This document shows, one piece after another, positions 19,257-30,700 of a DNA stretch of 64,000 nt (position 1 is its first letter; each line of letters begins with the position of its first letter). The notes under the pieces are model-generated. The model did not search any database. It saw nothing but the letters and a program-made list of their open reading frames with translations, and was not told where the DNA came from. The stretch lies in assembly GCF_012516435.1 (NCBI RefSeq), contig NZ_CP051216.1, positions 3,647,501 through 3,711,500 on the forward strand, written 5' to 3'. This DNA comes from Pseudodesulfovibrio sp. zrk46. GTDB lineage: Bacteria; Desulfobacterota; Desulfovibrionia; Desulfovibrionales; Desulfovibrionaceae. The position numbers and the translations under genes are program-made.

Positions 19257-19658
19257 CTATTCCTCGCCTCCGCCATTCTCTTCAACGTTTTCTCCCTTGT
19301 CCTCATTCATCAGAGCTTCCATGGCCTTACGCTTGGCTTCCTGAGCAGCAGCTTTCAATTGGAAATACTTACTAATACGTCCTTTGACACGCATCATCCA
19401 CTTATCTCTTGCGTACTTGCGGAACAAAACATCCATCCGTTCCAAACGTTCCGCGTAAACCGTTCCTGCACCAGCTCCTCCCATGTCCACGGGATTGCCC
19501 TGCACCGTAATGCGATCAATATCCATATTCTGAAGGCGCGAGATAAGGCTGTCTGTCAACTCCATTCCCTCGGCCATAATGGTCATACCATTATCCTTGG
19601 TCACGGGTTTAGCCAGCTTCATACCGGGGGCGGCGAGATCAATGGGTATCTTCTGCAT
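19257..19658 (-). CDS. Small DUF3391-like protein, HDOD partner
   Basis: Uncharacterised protein of 133 residues. Residues 5-50 (LAAPGMKLAKPVTKDNG...MELTDSLISRL) resemble the small domain that precedes HD-GYP domains in c-di-GMP phosphodiesterases. The C-terminal half is helical and highly charged (RKYARDKWMMRVKGRISKYF) and ends in an acidic/glycine tail. No catalytic motif is visible. It is translated 2 bp upstream of the HDOD gene. I infer that it works with that protein, perhaps as a detached N-terminal domain. The assignment rests on motif resemblance only. Confidence 0.6.
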   Translation of the reverse strand: MQKIPIDLAAPGMKLAKPVTKDNGMTIMAEGMELTDSLISRLQNMDIDRITVQGNPVDMGGAGAGTVYAERLERMDVLFRKYARDKWMMRVKGRISKYFQLKAAAQEAKRKAMEALMNEDKGENVEENGGGEE

Positions 19659-19728
19659 GGGATCCTGGTTACGTATCAGTCAGTAAGATATGAGGTTCGC
19701 GTAGGCACAGTGTACACGTCAGACCTAA

Positions 19729-19746
19729 GGCACTCAAGTTAGTGCC
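19729..19746 (-). terminator. Possible weak terminator after Gdt1-like gene
   Basis: A 6-bp stem (GGCACT with AGTGCC) around a 6-nt loop lies immediately past the stop codon of the Gdt1-like gene. It lacks a convincing T-run on the minus strand, so it may be only a hairpin. Confidence 0.3.
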
Positions 19747-19748
19747 CC

Positions 19749-20021
19749 TTAAATTTTGTCAAAAAAGATTAGCCCGCCCATAAGAACGAAACCAACCGCT
19801 GCAATCTTTTTAATGATACTGGGTGAGACATACTGACAGATAAAATTAGCAAACATAACCCCAAGGAAACTGACAAGAACAAGCGCTAAAGAAGAACCAA
19901 GAAATACAGTCCAAGGCTTCTGCGTCTTGGCGGTCATAAGCATACATGCAAGTTGAGTCTTGTCACCCAACTCAGCCACAAACAAGGTACCAAAAGTGGT
20001 GGCAAGCAGTTTCCAATCCAT
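19749..20021 (-). CDS. Gdt1/TMEM165-family membrane protein, single-repeat form
   Basis: A 90-residue membrane protein with the family signature E-x-G-D-K-T (AELGDKTQLA, about residues 16-25) and about three helices. Gdt1/UPF0016 proteins move Mn2+ or Ca2+ across membranes. Most have two such repeats in about 190 residues. This one has only one, so it would have to dimerise to make a complete transporter (inference). It follows dprA with a 36-bp gap and no terminator between. No manganese riboswitch could fit in that spacer. Confidence 0.8.
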   Translation of the reverse strand: MDWKLLATTFGTLFVAELGDKTQLACMLMTAKTQKPWTVFLGSSLALVLVSFLGVMFANFICQYVSPSIIKKIAAVGFVLMGGLIFFDKI

Positions 20022-20057
20022 GATTTTTCTCTCTTCTAGCCCACACCTGCGATGCGA

Positions 20058-21350
20058 CTATGCTTCCTTTGCAAGGTACCACATACCGGGCAACTGCTGC
20101 ACAGCTCCTCTCATTTCCAGCATGATCAAAACCTTGCTGATCTTCGCCGAAGCCCAATCCAATTCCCTTCCAAGGGTATCAATATGCACTTTGTCGGTCT
20201 GCCACAGAACGGCCATGACTTCTTTTTCTTCATTATTGAGGACAATGTCCTCCCGCTCCACAGCAGTAGGACGCTTTGACTTCTTGATAGGGGCGCCATC
20301 GAGCGTATCTTTCAGCTTAACGTTTGACCGAAGATCTTTCTCTTCCTTTGTGTTCGCCGCTTTCTTCTGCTTTGTCGAGTTTTTTACTCTGACTTCACTC
20401 TCATCAATCTCTTCCTCTGCTTTAACAGGTACTGGATCAGGAATATTCTCCAACTCCCGAGCAAAATCATATCGCAATATCTCAAGAATATCCTCGGCGT
20501 TTTCCACCAAGGCTGCCCCTTGCTTGATAAGGCGATGACAGCCGGTAAACGTTGGCTGTCCAAGAGGACCAGGCAAAGCAAAAACATCTCGCCCCTGCTC
20601 TCCTGCTAAGCGAGCCGTAATCAGACTGCCGCTGTTATGCGCAGCTTCAGCCACCAACACACCGAGCGACAGTGCACTGATGAGACGATTGCGATAAGGG
20701 AAATGCCCTGCGCGAGGGGTTACGCCTGGACCATATTCTGTCACGACCAGTCCTTTCGAGTACAGAGCCTTGCGCACATCGAGATTGTCATAGGGATAAT
20801 CCACATCCAGACCGCACCCTAGCACGGCAATCGAACTGCCAATTCCACGCAAGCCACCAAGGTGCGCCTGACGATCAATGCCAAGAGCAAGACCGGAAAC
20901 AACCGTGATCCCGATGTTTGACAACTGAGTACTGATCCGCCCGGCTGCCTCCAAGCCCAAAGAAGTACACTCACGAGCCCCAACAACGGCTACACCAGGA
21001 TTGCTGAATAGCTTCACGTCCCCAGCCACATAAAGCATGACCGGGGGATCTTCCAACTGTTTTAAGCAATTAGGGAATCGGGGATCAAACCACGTGACAA
21101 CATCCATCCCAGCCTTGCGGGCCGCATGGAACTCCGCTTCCGCTTTGTCTCGCCAAGCTTCATCCCGGCAATTACGGACAACACTTTTGATGTAATGATT
21201 CTCGACACCCAAATCACGCCATGAATCAGGCTTTTGAACCGCTTCATAGGCATTGGAAAAATGAGAAAAGAGTTGTTTCCAGACCTTAGGGCCTAATCGA
21301 GGCGTATGTTTCAGCGCCAGACAGGCGAAAAATTCTCTTTGTAGGTCCAT
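20058..21350 (-). CDS. dprA: DNA-processing protein DprA
   Basis: Loads RecA on incoming single-stranded DNA during transformation. The Rossmann-like DprA domain (about residues 90-290) shows VAVVGARECTSLG, VSGLALGIDRQAH, LGCGLDVDYP, FPYRNRLISALS and ARLAGEQGRDVFALPG. The 430-residue protein also has a charged linker (about 300-360, rich in K/E) and a C-terminal winged helix of the DprA type (about 375-430, GRELDWASAKISKVLIMLE). The ATG at 21350 is used. A terminator directly upstream separates it from cpoB. The linker is longer than in many relatives. Confidence 0.93.
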   Translation of the reverse strand: MDLQREFFACLALKHTPRLGPKVWKQLFSHFSNAYEAVQKPDSWRDLGVENHYIKSVVRNCRDEAWRDKAEAEFHAARKAGMDVVTWFDPRFPNCLKQLEDPPVMLYVAGDVKLFSNPGVAVVGARECTSLGLEAAGRISTQLSNIGITVVSGLALGIDRQAHLGGLRGIGSSIAVLGCGLDVDYPYDNLDVRKALYSKGLVVTEYGPGVTPRAGHFPYRNRLISALSLGVLVAEAAHNSGSLITARLAGEQGRDVFALPGPLGQPTFTGCHRLIKQGAALVENAEDILEILRYDFARELENIPDPVPVKAEEEIDESEVRVKNSTKQKKAANTKEEKDLRSNVKLKDTLDGAPIKKSKRPTAVEREDIVLNNEEKEVMAVLWQTDKVHIDTLGRELDWASAKISKVLIMLEMRGAVQQLPGMWYLAKEA

Positions 21351-21365
21351 AAATTACGCAACTCA

Positions 21366-21412
21366 CTGAAAAACAAAGGCCGGAACTCTCATCTTTCCGA
21401 TGGGTTCCGGCC
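21366..21412 (-). terminator. Rho-independent terminator of cpoB
   Basis: On the minus strand a 9-bp stem (GGCCGGAAC with GTTCCGGCC) closes a long loop and runs into TTTGTTTTTC. It lies between the cpoB stop and the dprA start, so dprA needs its own promoter or readthrough. Confidence 0.8.
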
Positions 21413-21431
21413 AGAAATGTAAATGAAGCAA

Positions 21432-22334
21432 TTAGCCGCCGAGTCTGTTCAACTCTTTTCTGCCCAACTTGGCTGGACCGGATTGAGGGAAATCCTCCAC
21501 CAGTGCCCGCAGATAGAAGATGGCGTTATCATTGTCACCAACCTTTTCATACGACATACCAATTTTGAGCAATGCTGCCGCAGCCTTGGAATGCTTGGGG
21601 AATCGTCCGGTGACTTCTTTAAAGGCGAGGATTGACTGGCCATAATCCTTTTGAGAGTAGAAGGTCTCGCCCTTCCAATACAAAGCATTAGGGACCAAGT
21701 CATCCTTGGGATACTTCTTGATGAACTCATCGAACCCACCTCGAGCACCTTCAAAATCGCCCTTATTATATTTGGCAAGGGCCATGTCATACATAGCCTT
21801 GGCAGGAGACACACGAGGCTTTGGCTTCATCTTGGGTTTGGACTCGACTTTGGAAGCAGTAGGCTTATCCCGACTGATGATCTTAGGCTCAGGCACGACA
21901 GGCGGAGCACCAGGGACTTTATCCCACGGTTTCTCTTCATCGCTTTGTGCCATAGGCGCCTTGGGAGCACCATCAGGCTTCTGGCCTTCCACCCATCCAT
22001 CTTCTTCAGGAGAGAGATCGGTCACCCACCCTTTACCTGCAGGCGGAGCACTATCAGCCATGTCGTCCGGAGCGTCCATCATGGTGCCGCCAGCTTTCAA
22101 AGCAGCCAACTCCAGTTCCATGGCAGTCAGCCTCTCCTTAACAGCCTTGGCGTCTTCGGCCTGCATATCTGCCTGCCGACGCTGCTCTTCGCGGAAATTC
22201 AGGAAGCTTTCCTCCAGGCTCTTGATGCGCCATTCGGTACTCGCGGTGTCCGTGGGTGTCGGCTGCTTGGCGGCGTTACACGCCATCATCGACATACACA
22301 CAGCCGCAAGTGCGACAAGCTTCAGATATTTCAT
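21432..22334 (-). CDS. cpoB: YbgF/CpoB-like TPR lipoprotein
   Basis: Envelope protein of the Tol-Pal/CpoB type that links outer-membrane constriction to cell-wall synthesis. The N-terminus has a lipoprotein signal (hydrophobic stretch ending SMMAC, Cys at residue 19). A coiled coil follows (about 35-80), then a proline/aspartate-rich linker. The C-terminal TPR repeats run from about 180 to 300 (AMYDMALAKYNKGDFEGA..., YWKGETFYSQKDYGQ...). The order coiled coil, linker, TPR matches CpoB. The lipid anchor is a difference from E. coli, where the protein is soluble. tol and pal are not in the window. Confidence 0.82.
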   Translation of the reverse strand: MKYLKLVALAAVCMSMMACNAAKQPTPTDTASTEWRIKSLEESFLNFREEQRRQADMQAEDAKAVKERLTAMELELAALKAGGTMMDAPDDMADSAPPAGKGWVTDLSPEEDGWVEGQKPDGAPKAPMAQSDEEKPWDKVPGAPPVVPEPKIISRDKPTASKVESKPKMKPKPRVSPAKAMYDMALAKYNKGDFEGARGGFDEFIKKYPKDDLVPNALYWKGETFYSQKDYGQSILAFKEVTGRFPKHSKAAAALLKIGMSYEKVGDNDNAIFYLRALVEDFPQSGPAKLGRKELNRLGG

Positions 22335-22527
22335 TCAGAGTTCTCCCATTATTCACGTTGAATGCTTTACAGTGAAATAGGCGATGTAGGGACTTTTTGC
22401 AAGGAATCGTTGAGAATTGGCTACAGCTTTGCCTTTGCCGCAACCTTGCGCCCCGGCACTTTTTCAGGCAATAAACCCTCGCGGACCGAACTAGGGTCGC
22501 CATCCCAAAATCCGGAGACATCAAATC

Positions 22528-23454
22528 ATGACTATCAATGAAACACTGACCATGACCGCCCTCCTCCTTGCCCCGGCTTTCTTCAGCCTGCTGGGCATGG
22601 CTGCTTTTGGCAGCCCGGTGGTCGCAGTTCTCGGCGAAATCGCCGCAAAGACCAAATCAAAGGTCTTTTATGACAAATACGGCCAGCAAACAGCCTCCAT
22701 GGGGCTGGTCCTGCTCATCCTCATCCTTATCATCCAAGGCGCAGCCATAGGCGTTGCCTACACCAAATTTCCGCAATTCATTCAGCAATTCTTTACGGCT
22801 GAAACACCGCTCCTCAAGGCATTCATTGCCTTTGGTGCATTTATCATTTTCGCTCTTCCATATCTGACTCTCTGGAAAAAGATGCGTCAGTCCAAAGGCT
22901 TCCACATGTTCCTCGGAATTGGAGCCGCTCTCGCTTCCATCTGTCTTATCGCTCTCGGCGTTCCGGCCAAACTGATGGCCACCCTGCCCACTGAGACCGT
23001 ACAGGAGCAGTTGGCTCTCGGCGCGCAGTCCATGTTCCTGCCGATGGCGATTATGTACACCCTGTTGACCATCGTGGCCGCAGCCGGTCTCAGTTGCACT
23101 TATCTCGTCCTCCGTCGCAAGAAGGACGATTTCGGACGTGACTACTATAATTTTTCTCTGAAACTTGCCGCACGTTGGGCCACCATCCCCATGTTCGGCT
23201 TTCTGGCATGCCAGGGCTGGCTTTTCACCACCCTCCCCGCCAACTTCAAAACCATGGTCCTCGGCACCCCGCTAGGGATTGTCTGGGCTGCCGGTTGCGC
23301 TATGGGCTTCATCTGCGCCATCGTCTGGATTCTCATTGCTCGCAGCGAGAAACCCCTTCAACTCAAAGGGCTCACCTTCCTCGGCTGCCTGCTCATGTGG
23401 CTCATGCACACCGCTAATGCGACGCTGTTTGTGAACTTCATGTCCATGTTCTAG
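22528..23454 (+). CDS. Polytopic membrane protein of unknown function
   Basis: A 308-residue protein with about eight predicted transmembrane helices and short loops. I do not recognise the family. The N-terminus (MTALLLAPAFFSLLGMAAFGSP) is a membrane helix rather than a cleaved signal. The central loop KKDDFGRDYYN is the main charged segment, and no cofactor-binding motif is obvious. It has its own spacer and a terminator, so it looks monocistronic. A respiratory or transport role would fit a membrane protein of this shape, but nothing in the sequence proves it. Confidence 0.75.
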   Translation: MTINETLTMTALLLAPAFFSLLGMAAFGSPVVAVLGEIAAKTKSKVFYDKYGQQTASMGLVLLILILIIQGAAIGVAYTKFPQFIQQFFTAETPLLKAFIAFGAFIIFALPYLTLWKKMRQSKGFHMFLGIGAALASICLIALGVPAKLMATLPTETVQEQLALGAQSMFLPMAIMYTLLTIVAAAGLSCTYLVLRRKKDDFGRDYYNFSLKLAARWATIPMFGFLACQGWLFTTLPANFKTMVLGTPLGIVWAAGCAMGFICAIVWILIARSEKPLQLKGLTFLGCLLMWLMHTANATLFVNFMSMF

Positions 23455-23476
23455 TCGTTCATTCGACATCAATCAA

Positions 23477-23512
23477 AAGGCCGGGCAGCAATGCTGTCCG
23501 GCCTTATTTTTT
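23477..23512. terminator. Bidirectional terminator
   Basis: A 13-bp stem with one G-T pair (AAGGCCGGGCAGC with GCTGTCCGGCCTT) around a 3-nt loop is followed by T-runs on both strands. It lies between the convergent membrane-protein gene (+) and the MFS-ApbE gene (-). Confidence 0.87.
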
Positions 23513-23529
23513 TGAACTTTCAGGGTTCC

Positions 23530-25683
23530 CTATCGTGGGAAATTATCCGTAACCACTACAGACATATCCCTTGTAAACCACATCGCAGCGACATCGGGAA
23601 AATCCTCGTGTACAAAACGACTGCCCACATCCGGTCCCATAATAAATAATGCTGTAGCCAATCCATCGGCAAGCTCTGCGGTATTAGCAATGACCGTCAC
23701 GCCAGCAGAGGCTTCAGCAGACTCCATATCAGAGGGATTGATGATGTGATGACGAAGACGAGTCTCACCCGCTTCTTTCATTTTGACGAACTGCTGGTAA
23801 TCTCCAGACCCACAGACACCTTTCTCTCGAACAGTCACTGTACCGTAAACAGATTCCTCTCGAGGATTCCGTATCCCGACAGTCCAATCACGCTCGCCAA
23901 AACAGTAGAAATCTCCACCAGCCTCGACAATGCCAGCACGAACATGCTGCTTGCGCAACAAAGCCACCGTTGCGTCAATAATGGCCCCCTTGGCGATACC
24001 ACCGAGGTCAATTGCCATCCCTTTCTTTCTTAGCAGAACACGATGATTCTCGTCGTCAAAATCTATCTGACGATAATCCACCAAATCCGCTTTTGCTCTC
24101 GCAACAGTTTCATCTAATACATAATAAAGAGGGGAAGTTGTCAGAGCACCAATCGTGGGATCAAAAACACCGTCAGACGCATGAGCCAAGTCAACCGCAC
24201 GGCGAATGAGCGCATAAGCCCGCTTGGTTGGTTTGACATAGTGTTCACCCGCAGATTGATTGATTCTGTATACCGACCCCTTGGGAGTACGGTGATCCAA
24301 ATCTCTCTGAATATTACGCATAAAGGCCAAAGCTTTCCGAGCAGCATCGTCAGCCGCCCTGCGGCTATCAGCCTCTAAGGTCAAATTGACCACTGTCCCC
24401 ATGGCGACATCAGTATATTGGTAAAACTCATCATCAGGATCCGTTGGGAGGCTCAACGTCAAATACAGCCCTGTCGCAACAACTGCCATTATGAATAATG
24501 TAAGAACCGCACCATAAGGCATCAAACGCTCATATCTCGGACAGTAATAGCCCCACATTAGGAGACAGGCCCAACCAACAAGTCCCGACACAACAAACAC
24601 GTAGCCGATGTTGCTAAGGGACTGAATTATAAGACCACCCATTAACGGTCCTAAAACAAAACCAAGACTGGTCACCACATGGGTAACGCCAAAAACTCGC
24701 CCCTGTTGAGTGCCTGATGAAGAAGCTACGGCCATGGACTCAGGGATCGATAAAGCTGCACCTGTTCCCATGATGATGCCAGCAATAACGAAATGCCATA
24801 ATTGGCCACCGACTCCAGCAAGCATCAATCCCAATCCGCTTGCAAGCATGCCCGCCATCACAAAATCGCACTGATAGCGCCGCTTTAAAACGGGAACTAA
24901 CGGCAGCACCAAACAAGTGATCAACCCGGGCAAGGCAAACAACAACCCGACTTTTGGTCCACTGATGCCAAGAGTTACTGTCAACAGAATTGGGTAAAAG
25001 GCAATGGTAAGCCCAATACCAAAGGTGCGGCCGAATATTGCTAACAACAGCGCATAAAACCGCTTCTTATCAAAATGCTTATCTGATTGAGGACGCTCCT
25101 CACGTCCTTTGGTAGCGATATCAGTAGGAACAAAAATCAAGATGAGCACGAAGGCAACAATCATACAAAGAGACAACCCTCCCAGTATTGGAGTCATTGT
25201 TCGACTCCAATACAGAAGCCCACCGAGCAAAGGACCTACAAACGCCGCAGCATTGAAAGCCAGAGTGTGGACAGAAAACCATCGCGCAAGAGAGTTGTGT
25301 GGGACGTTACCGCCCAGCACGGCCAGCCCCACTGGACGAATCAAGCCAGAGCACACACCGAGGATGAACTGTATGACATAGAGGGAAGCAACATCAGGGA
25401 ATACAACATATCCTAAAGAGGTTGTGGCAGCCAAAGCTGTTGCAAACATTAGTGGCCAACGAGGAGAAAACTTGTCCGCCCAGATCCCGCCCAGCGGCCC
25501 GACGAGCAACCGCGCCAGAAAGAATCCGGCAAAACCAGTACCAAGCCATGTACCACTTACTTTGGCATCAAGGCTAACCAACGGAAGAGTGAACGACACC
25601 AATCCAATCCCCAGCGTGGCAAGGAAGCCACAGGCGATAATGGCGCACAACGCACGAGTTATTTTCTGACGTTCATTTTGCAT
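23530..25683 (-). CDS. MFS transporter fused to ApbE flavin transferase
   Basis: One reading frame joins two proteins. Residues about 8-380 form a 12-helix major facilitator with a GGIWADKFSPR loop like MFS motif A. After one more helix (about 390-412), residues 420-717 are an ApbE domain: MAIDLGGIAKGAIID, the GGD motif, HHIINP and AELADGLATAL. ApbE attaches FMN from FAD to Thr/Ser of target proteins, usually in the periplasm. With 13 helices the ApbE part would lie outside (inference). I start at the ATG at 25683, just before the first helix; an ATG at 25740 with GAGCGG upstream is also possible. The MFS substrate is unknown. Confidence 0.85.
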   Translation of the reverse strand: MQNERQKITRALCAIIACGFLATLGIGLVSFTLPLVSLDAKVSGTWLGTGFAGFFLARLLVGPLGGIWADKFSPRWPLMFATALAATTSLGYVVFPDVASLYVIQFILGVCSGLIRPVGLAVLGGNVPHNSLARWFSVHTLAFNAAAFVGPLLGGLLYWSRTMTPILGGLSLCMIVAFVLILIFVPTDIATKGREERPQSDKHFDKKRFYALLLAIFGRTFGIGLTIAFYPILLTVTLGISGPKVGLLFALPGLITCLVLPLVPVLKRRYQCDFVMAGMLASGLGLMLAGVGGQLWHFVIAGIIMGTGAALSIPESMAVASSSGTQQGRVFGVTHVVTSLGFVLGPLMGGLIIQSLSNIGYVFVVSGLVGWACLLMWGYYCPRYERLMPYGAVLTLFIMAVVATGLYLTLSLPTDPDDEFYQYTDVAMGTVVNLTLEADSRRAADDAARKALAFMRNIQRDLDHRTPKGSVYRINQSAGEHYVKPTKRAYALIRRAVDLAHASDGVFDPTIGALTTSPLYYVLDETVARAKADLVDYRQIDFDDENHRVLLRKKGMAIDLGGIAKGAIIDATVALLRKQHVRAGIVEAGGDFYCFGERDWTVGIRNPREESVYGTVTVREKGVCGSGDYQQFVKMKEAGETRLRHHIINPSDMESAEASAGVTVIANTAELADGLATALFIMGPDVGSRFVHEDFPDVAAMWFTRDMSVVVTDNFPR

Positions 25684-25926
25684 ATGGTTTTTGTTCCGGT
25701 TGGCGCACTGTGGACGCAAATTCCTTGTTTTGGCAAGCATGTTCCGCTCTACAAAAGTGAATCTTTTCCTCGCTTTTACCCAATCTATTCGGTAAATGGC
25801 TGTCTTTTGCCGGGCAACGGCAGCCCAGGGGGTTGACCAAGCAAGCGTAACAAGAGACAAAACTAGGCGAGACTGCGATCTTCTTTCCCGAATGCGGTCC
25901 AACTCACAACGGCTTTGCCAATGTGG

Positions 25927-29552
<3,626 letters not shown>

Positions 29553-29576
29553 GTTCATAGCAAAAGACTAACAACC

Positions 29577-29609
29577 AAGCGCCCACAGTTATCTGTGGGC
29601 GCTTTTTTG
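29577..29609 (+). terminator. Rho-independent terminator of PFOR
   Basis: A 12-bp stem (AAGCGCCCACAG with CTGTGGGCGCTT) has a TTAT loop followed by TTTTTT, 25 bp after the PFOR stop. Confidence 0.9.
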
Positions 29610-29673
29610 TCTGAAACAAAATGACACAACGATTATTATCTTAATGTGCAGTGGCAATGTTTCCCGATTACAA

Positions 29674-29701
29674 TTGCAATGGGTAAAGCCTTGTCTATAA
29701 T
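29674..29701 (+). promoter_or_regulatory. Predicted promoter of the Cys-rich small gene
   Basis: TTGCAA at 29674-29679 and a perfect TATAAT at 29696-29701 are 16 bp apart. The predicted start lies about 31 bp before the ATG of the following gene. Confidence 0.55.
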
Positions 29702-29738
29702 CGAAGGTATTAATAACCCTCAACATGGAGACAGTACT

Positions 29739-30101
29739 ATGCCCAACATGGATTATCCCGGACCTTGCCCCAGTTGCATGGGAATTGATGGCTGCCCCAC
29801 TGATAGCGGTAAGCAGGAAGCTGTTGCCCATTACTGCAAGGGTCTTGAAATGGAACTTAACACCTGGAAGGCTCGCCTCTACGACGTACTGGCAGCAGAT
29901 CAGGGTGGCGACTTAGCCGATACCATTATTCTCATTAAGTCCACTGTGAAGGAACTAGAAGCGATTGCCGAACAGATGCAGCAAACCTGCCCATCCAGTC
30001 TTGGCGATCAAGAAAAGATCATCGGCGGAAAGCTGGAAGACTTGCGTGTTCACTACACCAAGGCGCTGGAAGTCATCGCTCCTGGTTGGTTTGGCGGTTA
30101 G
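29739..30101 (+). CDS. Uncharacterised small protein with N-terminal cysteine cluster
   Basis: I do not recognise this 120-residue protein. The N-terminus is YPGPCPSCMGIDGCPTD: C-x2-C-x5-C, with more cysteines at about 36 and in QQTCPSS. This could bind metal, but it fits no named motif. The rest is helical (MELNTWKARLYDVL, LIKSTVKELEAIAEQM) and acidic. The start at 29739 has GGAG 9 nt upstream. The frame is open from 29646, but no site supports that start. The gene is monocistronic, with its own promoter and terminator. Confidence 0.75.
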   Translation: MPNMDYPGPCPSCMGIDGCPTDSGKQEAVAHYCKGLEMELNTWKARLYDVLAADQGGDLADTIILIKSTVKELEAIAEQMQQTCPSSLGDQEKIIGGKLEDLRVHYTKALEVIAPGWFGG

Positions 30102-30127
30102 ACACCAATAAAATTAATGAAAACAAA

Positions 30128-30162
30128 AAAAGGCCGGAACGACTGTTCCGGCCTTTTTTTAT
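30128..30162 (+). terminator. Rho-independent terminator
   Basis: An 11-bp stem (AAGGCCGGAAC with GTTCCGGCCTT) with a GACT loop and a seven-T tail lies 30 bp after the Cys-rich gene. Confidence 0.9.
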
Positions 30163-30280
30163 GCATTGGGTAAAAGTAAATAATGATTATCTGTCTTGCC
30201 ACACTTATTCCGGGCAGGTACTATTACAAGCATCTAAAGGACTTTCATCTATGCTCGACACTGTATATCTTAAACAAACC

Positions 30281-30309
30281 ATAAAAAAAGCCCGACTGGT
30301 AGCCGGGCT
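30281..30309 (-). terminator. Terminator of the downstream tRNA-Lys copy
   Basis: On the minus strand AGCCCG...CGGGCT, with an inner extra pair, forms a short stem followed by TTTTTTTAT. It lies 13 bp past the tRNA 3' end. Confidence 0.75.
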
Positions 30310-30315
30310 GAATCT

Positions 30316-30435
30316 TCTGAGTGGTGGGTCACCAAGGAATCGAACCTTGAACCTCCGGATTAAGAGTCCGCTGCTCTGCCAATTGAGCTAGTGACCCACT
30401 CAGTGCTAAACGCTGTTGCGCTCAACGGAGTGAAT
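30316..30435 (-). repeat. 120-bp duplication, copy A (tRNA-Lys plus leader)
   Basis: This segment matches 30521-30640 at 118 of 120 positions; the mismatches are at 30414 and 30431. It contains the complete tRNA and about 38 bp of its upstream leader. Outside it the two copies differ, which marks the limits of a tandem duplication. Confidence 0.85.
30322..30397 (-). tRNA. tRNA-Lys (anticodon CUU), copy A
   Basis: The cloverleaf folds as acceptor GGGTCAC/GTGACCC, D-arm GCTC/GAGC, anticodon loop CTCTTAA with CTT at positions 34-36, T-arm CAAGG/CCTTG with loop TTCGATT, discriminator A and an encoded CCA, 76 nt in all. It reads codon AAG. The first anticodon-stem position pairs G27 with G43, a mismatch seen in both copies. 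It is the second of two tandem copies in transcription order. Confidence 0.95.
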
Positions 30436-30436
30436 T

Positions 30437-30463
30437 TCTATAAGTCGAGGTCTCATTTGTCAA
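30437..30463 (-). promoter_or_regulatory. Predicted promoter of tRNA-Lys copy A
   Basis: On the minus strand TTGACA (plus positions 30458-30463) and TATAGA (30437-30442) are 15 bp apart. The same two boxes with the same spacing precede copy B. The short spacer is unusual but shared. Confidence 0.55.
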
Positions 30464-30488
30464 CAAGAAATATTAAAAAAGTTGCAAT

Positions 30489-30513
30489 AAAAAAGCCCGG
30501 CTAAAAACCGGGC
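30489..30513 (-). terminator. Terminator of the upstream tRNA-Lys copy
   Basis: On the minus strand GCCCGG/CCGGGC closes a 7-nt loop and is followed by a T-tract. It sits between the two tRNA genes, so each copy appears to be an independent unit. Confidence 0.78.
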
Positions 30514-30520
30514 ATTGATC

Positions 30521-30640
30521 TCTGAGTGGTGGGTCACCAAGGAATCGAACCTTGAACCTCCGGATTAAGAGTCCGCTGCTCTGCCAATTGAGCTAGTGAC
30601 CCACTCAGTGCTAAACGCGGTTGCGCTCAACGGAGAGAAT
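30521..30640 (-). repeat. 120-bp duplication, copy B (tRNA-Lys plus leader)
   Basis: Second copy of the segment described at 30316-30435. It carries its own tRNA-Lys gene. The offset between the copies is 205 bp. Confidence 0.85.
30527..30602 (-). tRNA. tRNA-Lys (anticodon CUU), copy B
   Basis: Identical in sequence to copy A over all 76 nt, including the encoded CCA and the G27-G43 mismatch. It is the first copy in transcription order and has its own promoter boxes upstream and terminator downstream. Confidence 0.95.
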
Positions 30641-30641
30641 A

Positions 30642-30668
30642 ACTATATGTCAGCCTTGTGTTTGTCAA
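30642..30668 (-). promoter_or_regulatory. Predicted promoter of tRNA-Lys copy B
   Basis: On the minus strand TTGACA (30663-30668) and TATAGT (30642-30647) have a 15-bp spacer, as in copy A. The spacer sequences of the two promoters differ while the boxes are kept, which supports function. Confidence 0.55.
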
Positions 30669-30700
30669 CAACATGTTTTCACTTTTTACATTTTTTTTCG

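Noticed and set aside
20022-20057. A manganese riboswitch ahead of the Gdt1-like gene
   Set aside because: The spacer to dprA is only 36 bp, too short for the yybP-ykoY aptamer.
22418-22432. A weak TGGC...TTGC pair ahead of the unknown membrane-protein gene as a sigma-54 promoter
   Set aside because: Only the GG and GC pairs match, four other consensus positions fail, and it lies about 95 bp from the start. It is much weaker than the lpxC site.
30596-30700. An extended start of dsbD within the tRNA-Lys copy B region
   Set aside because: The frame would read through a tRNA gene and its promoter; the signal peptide begins at 30701.
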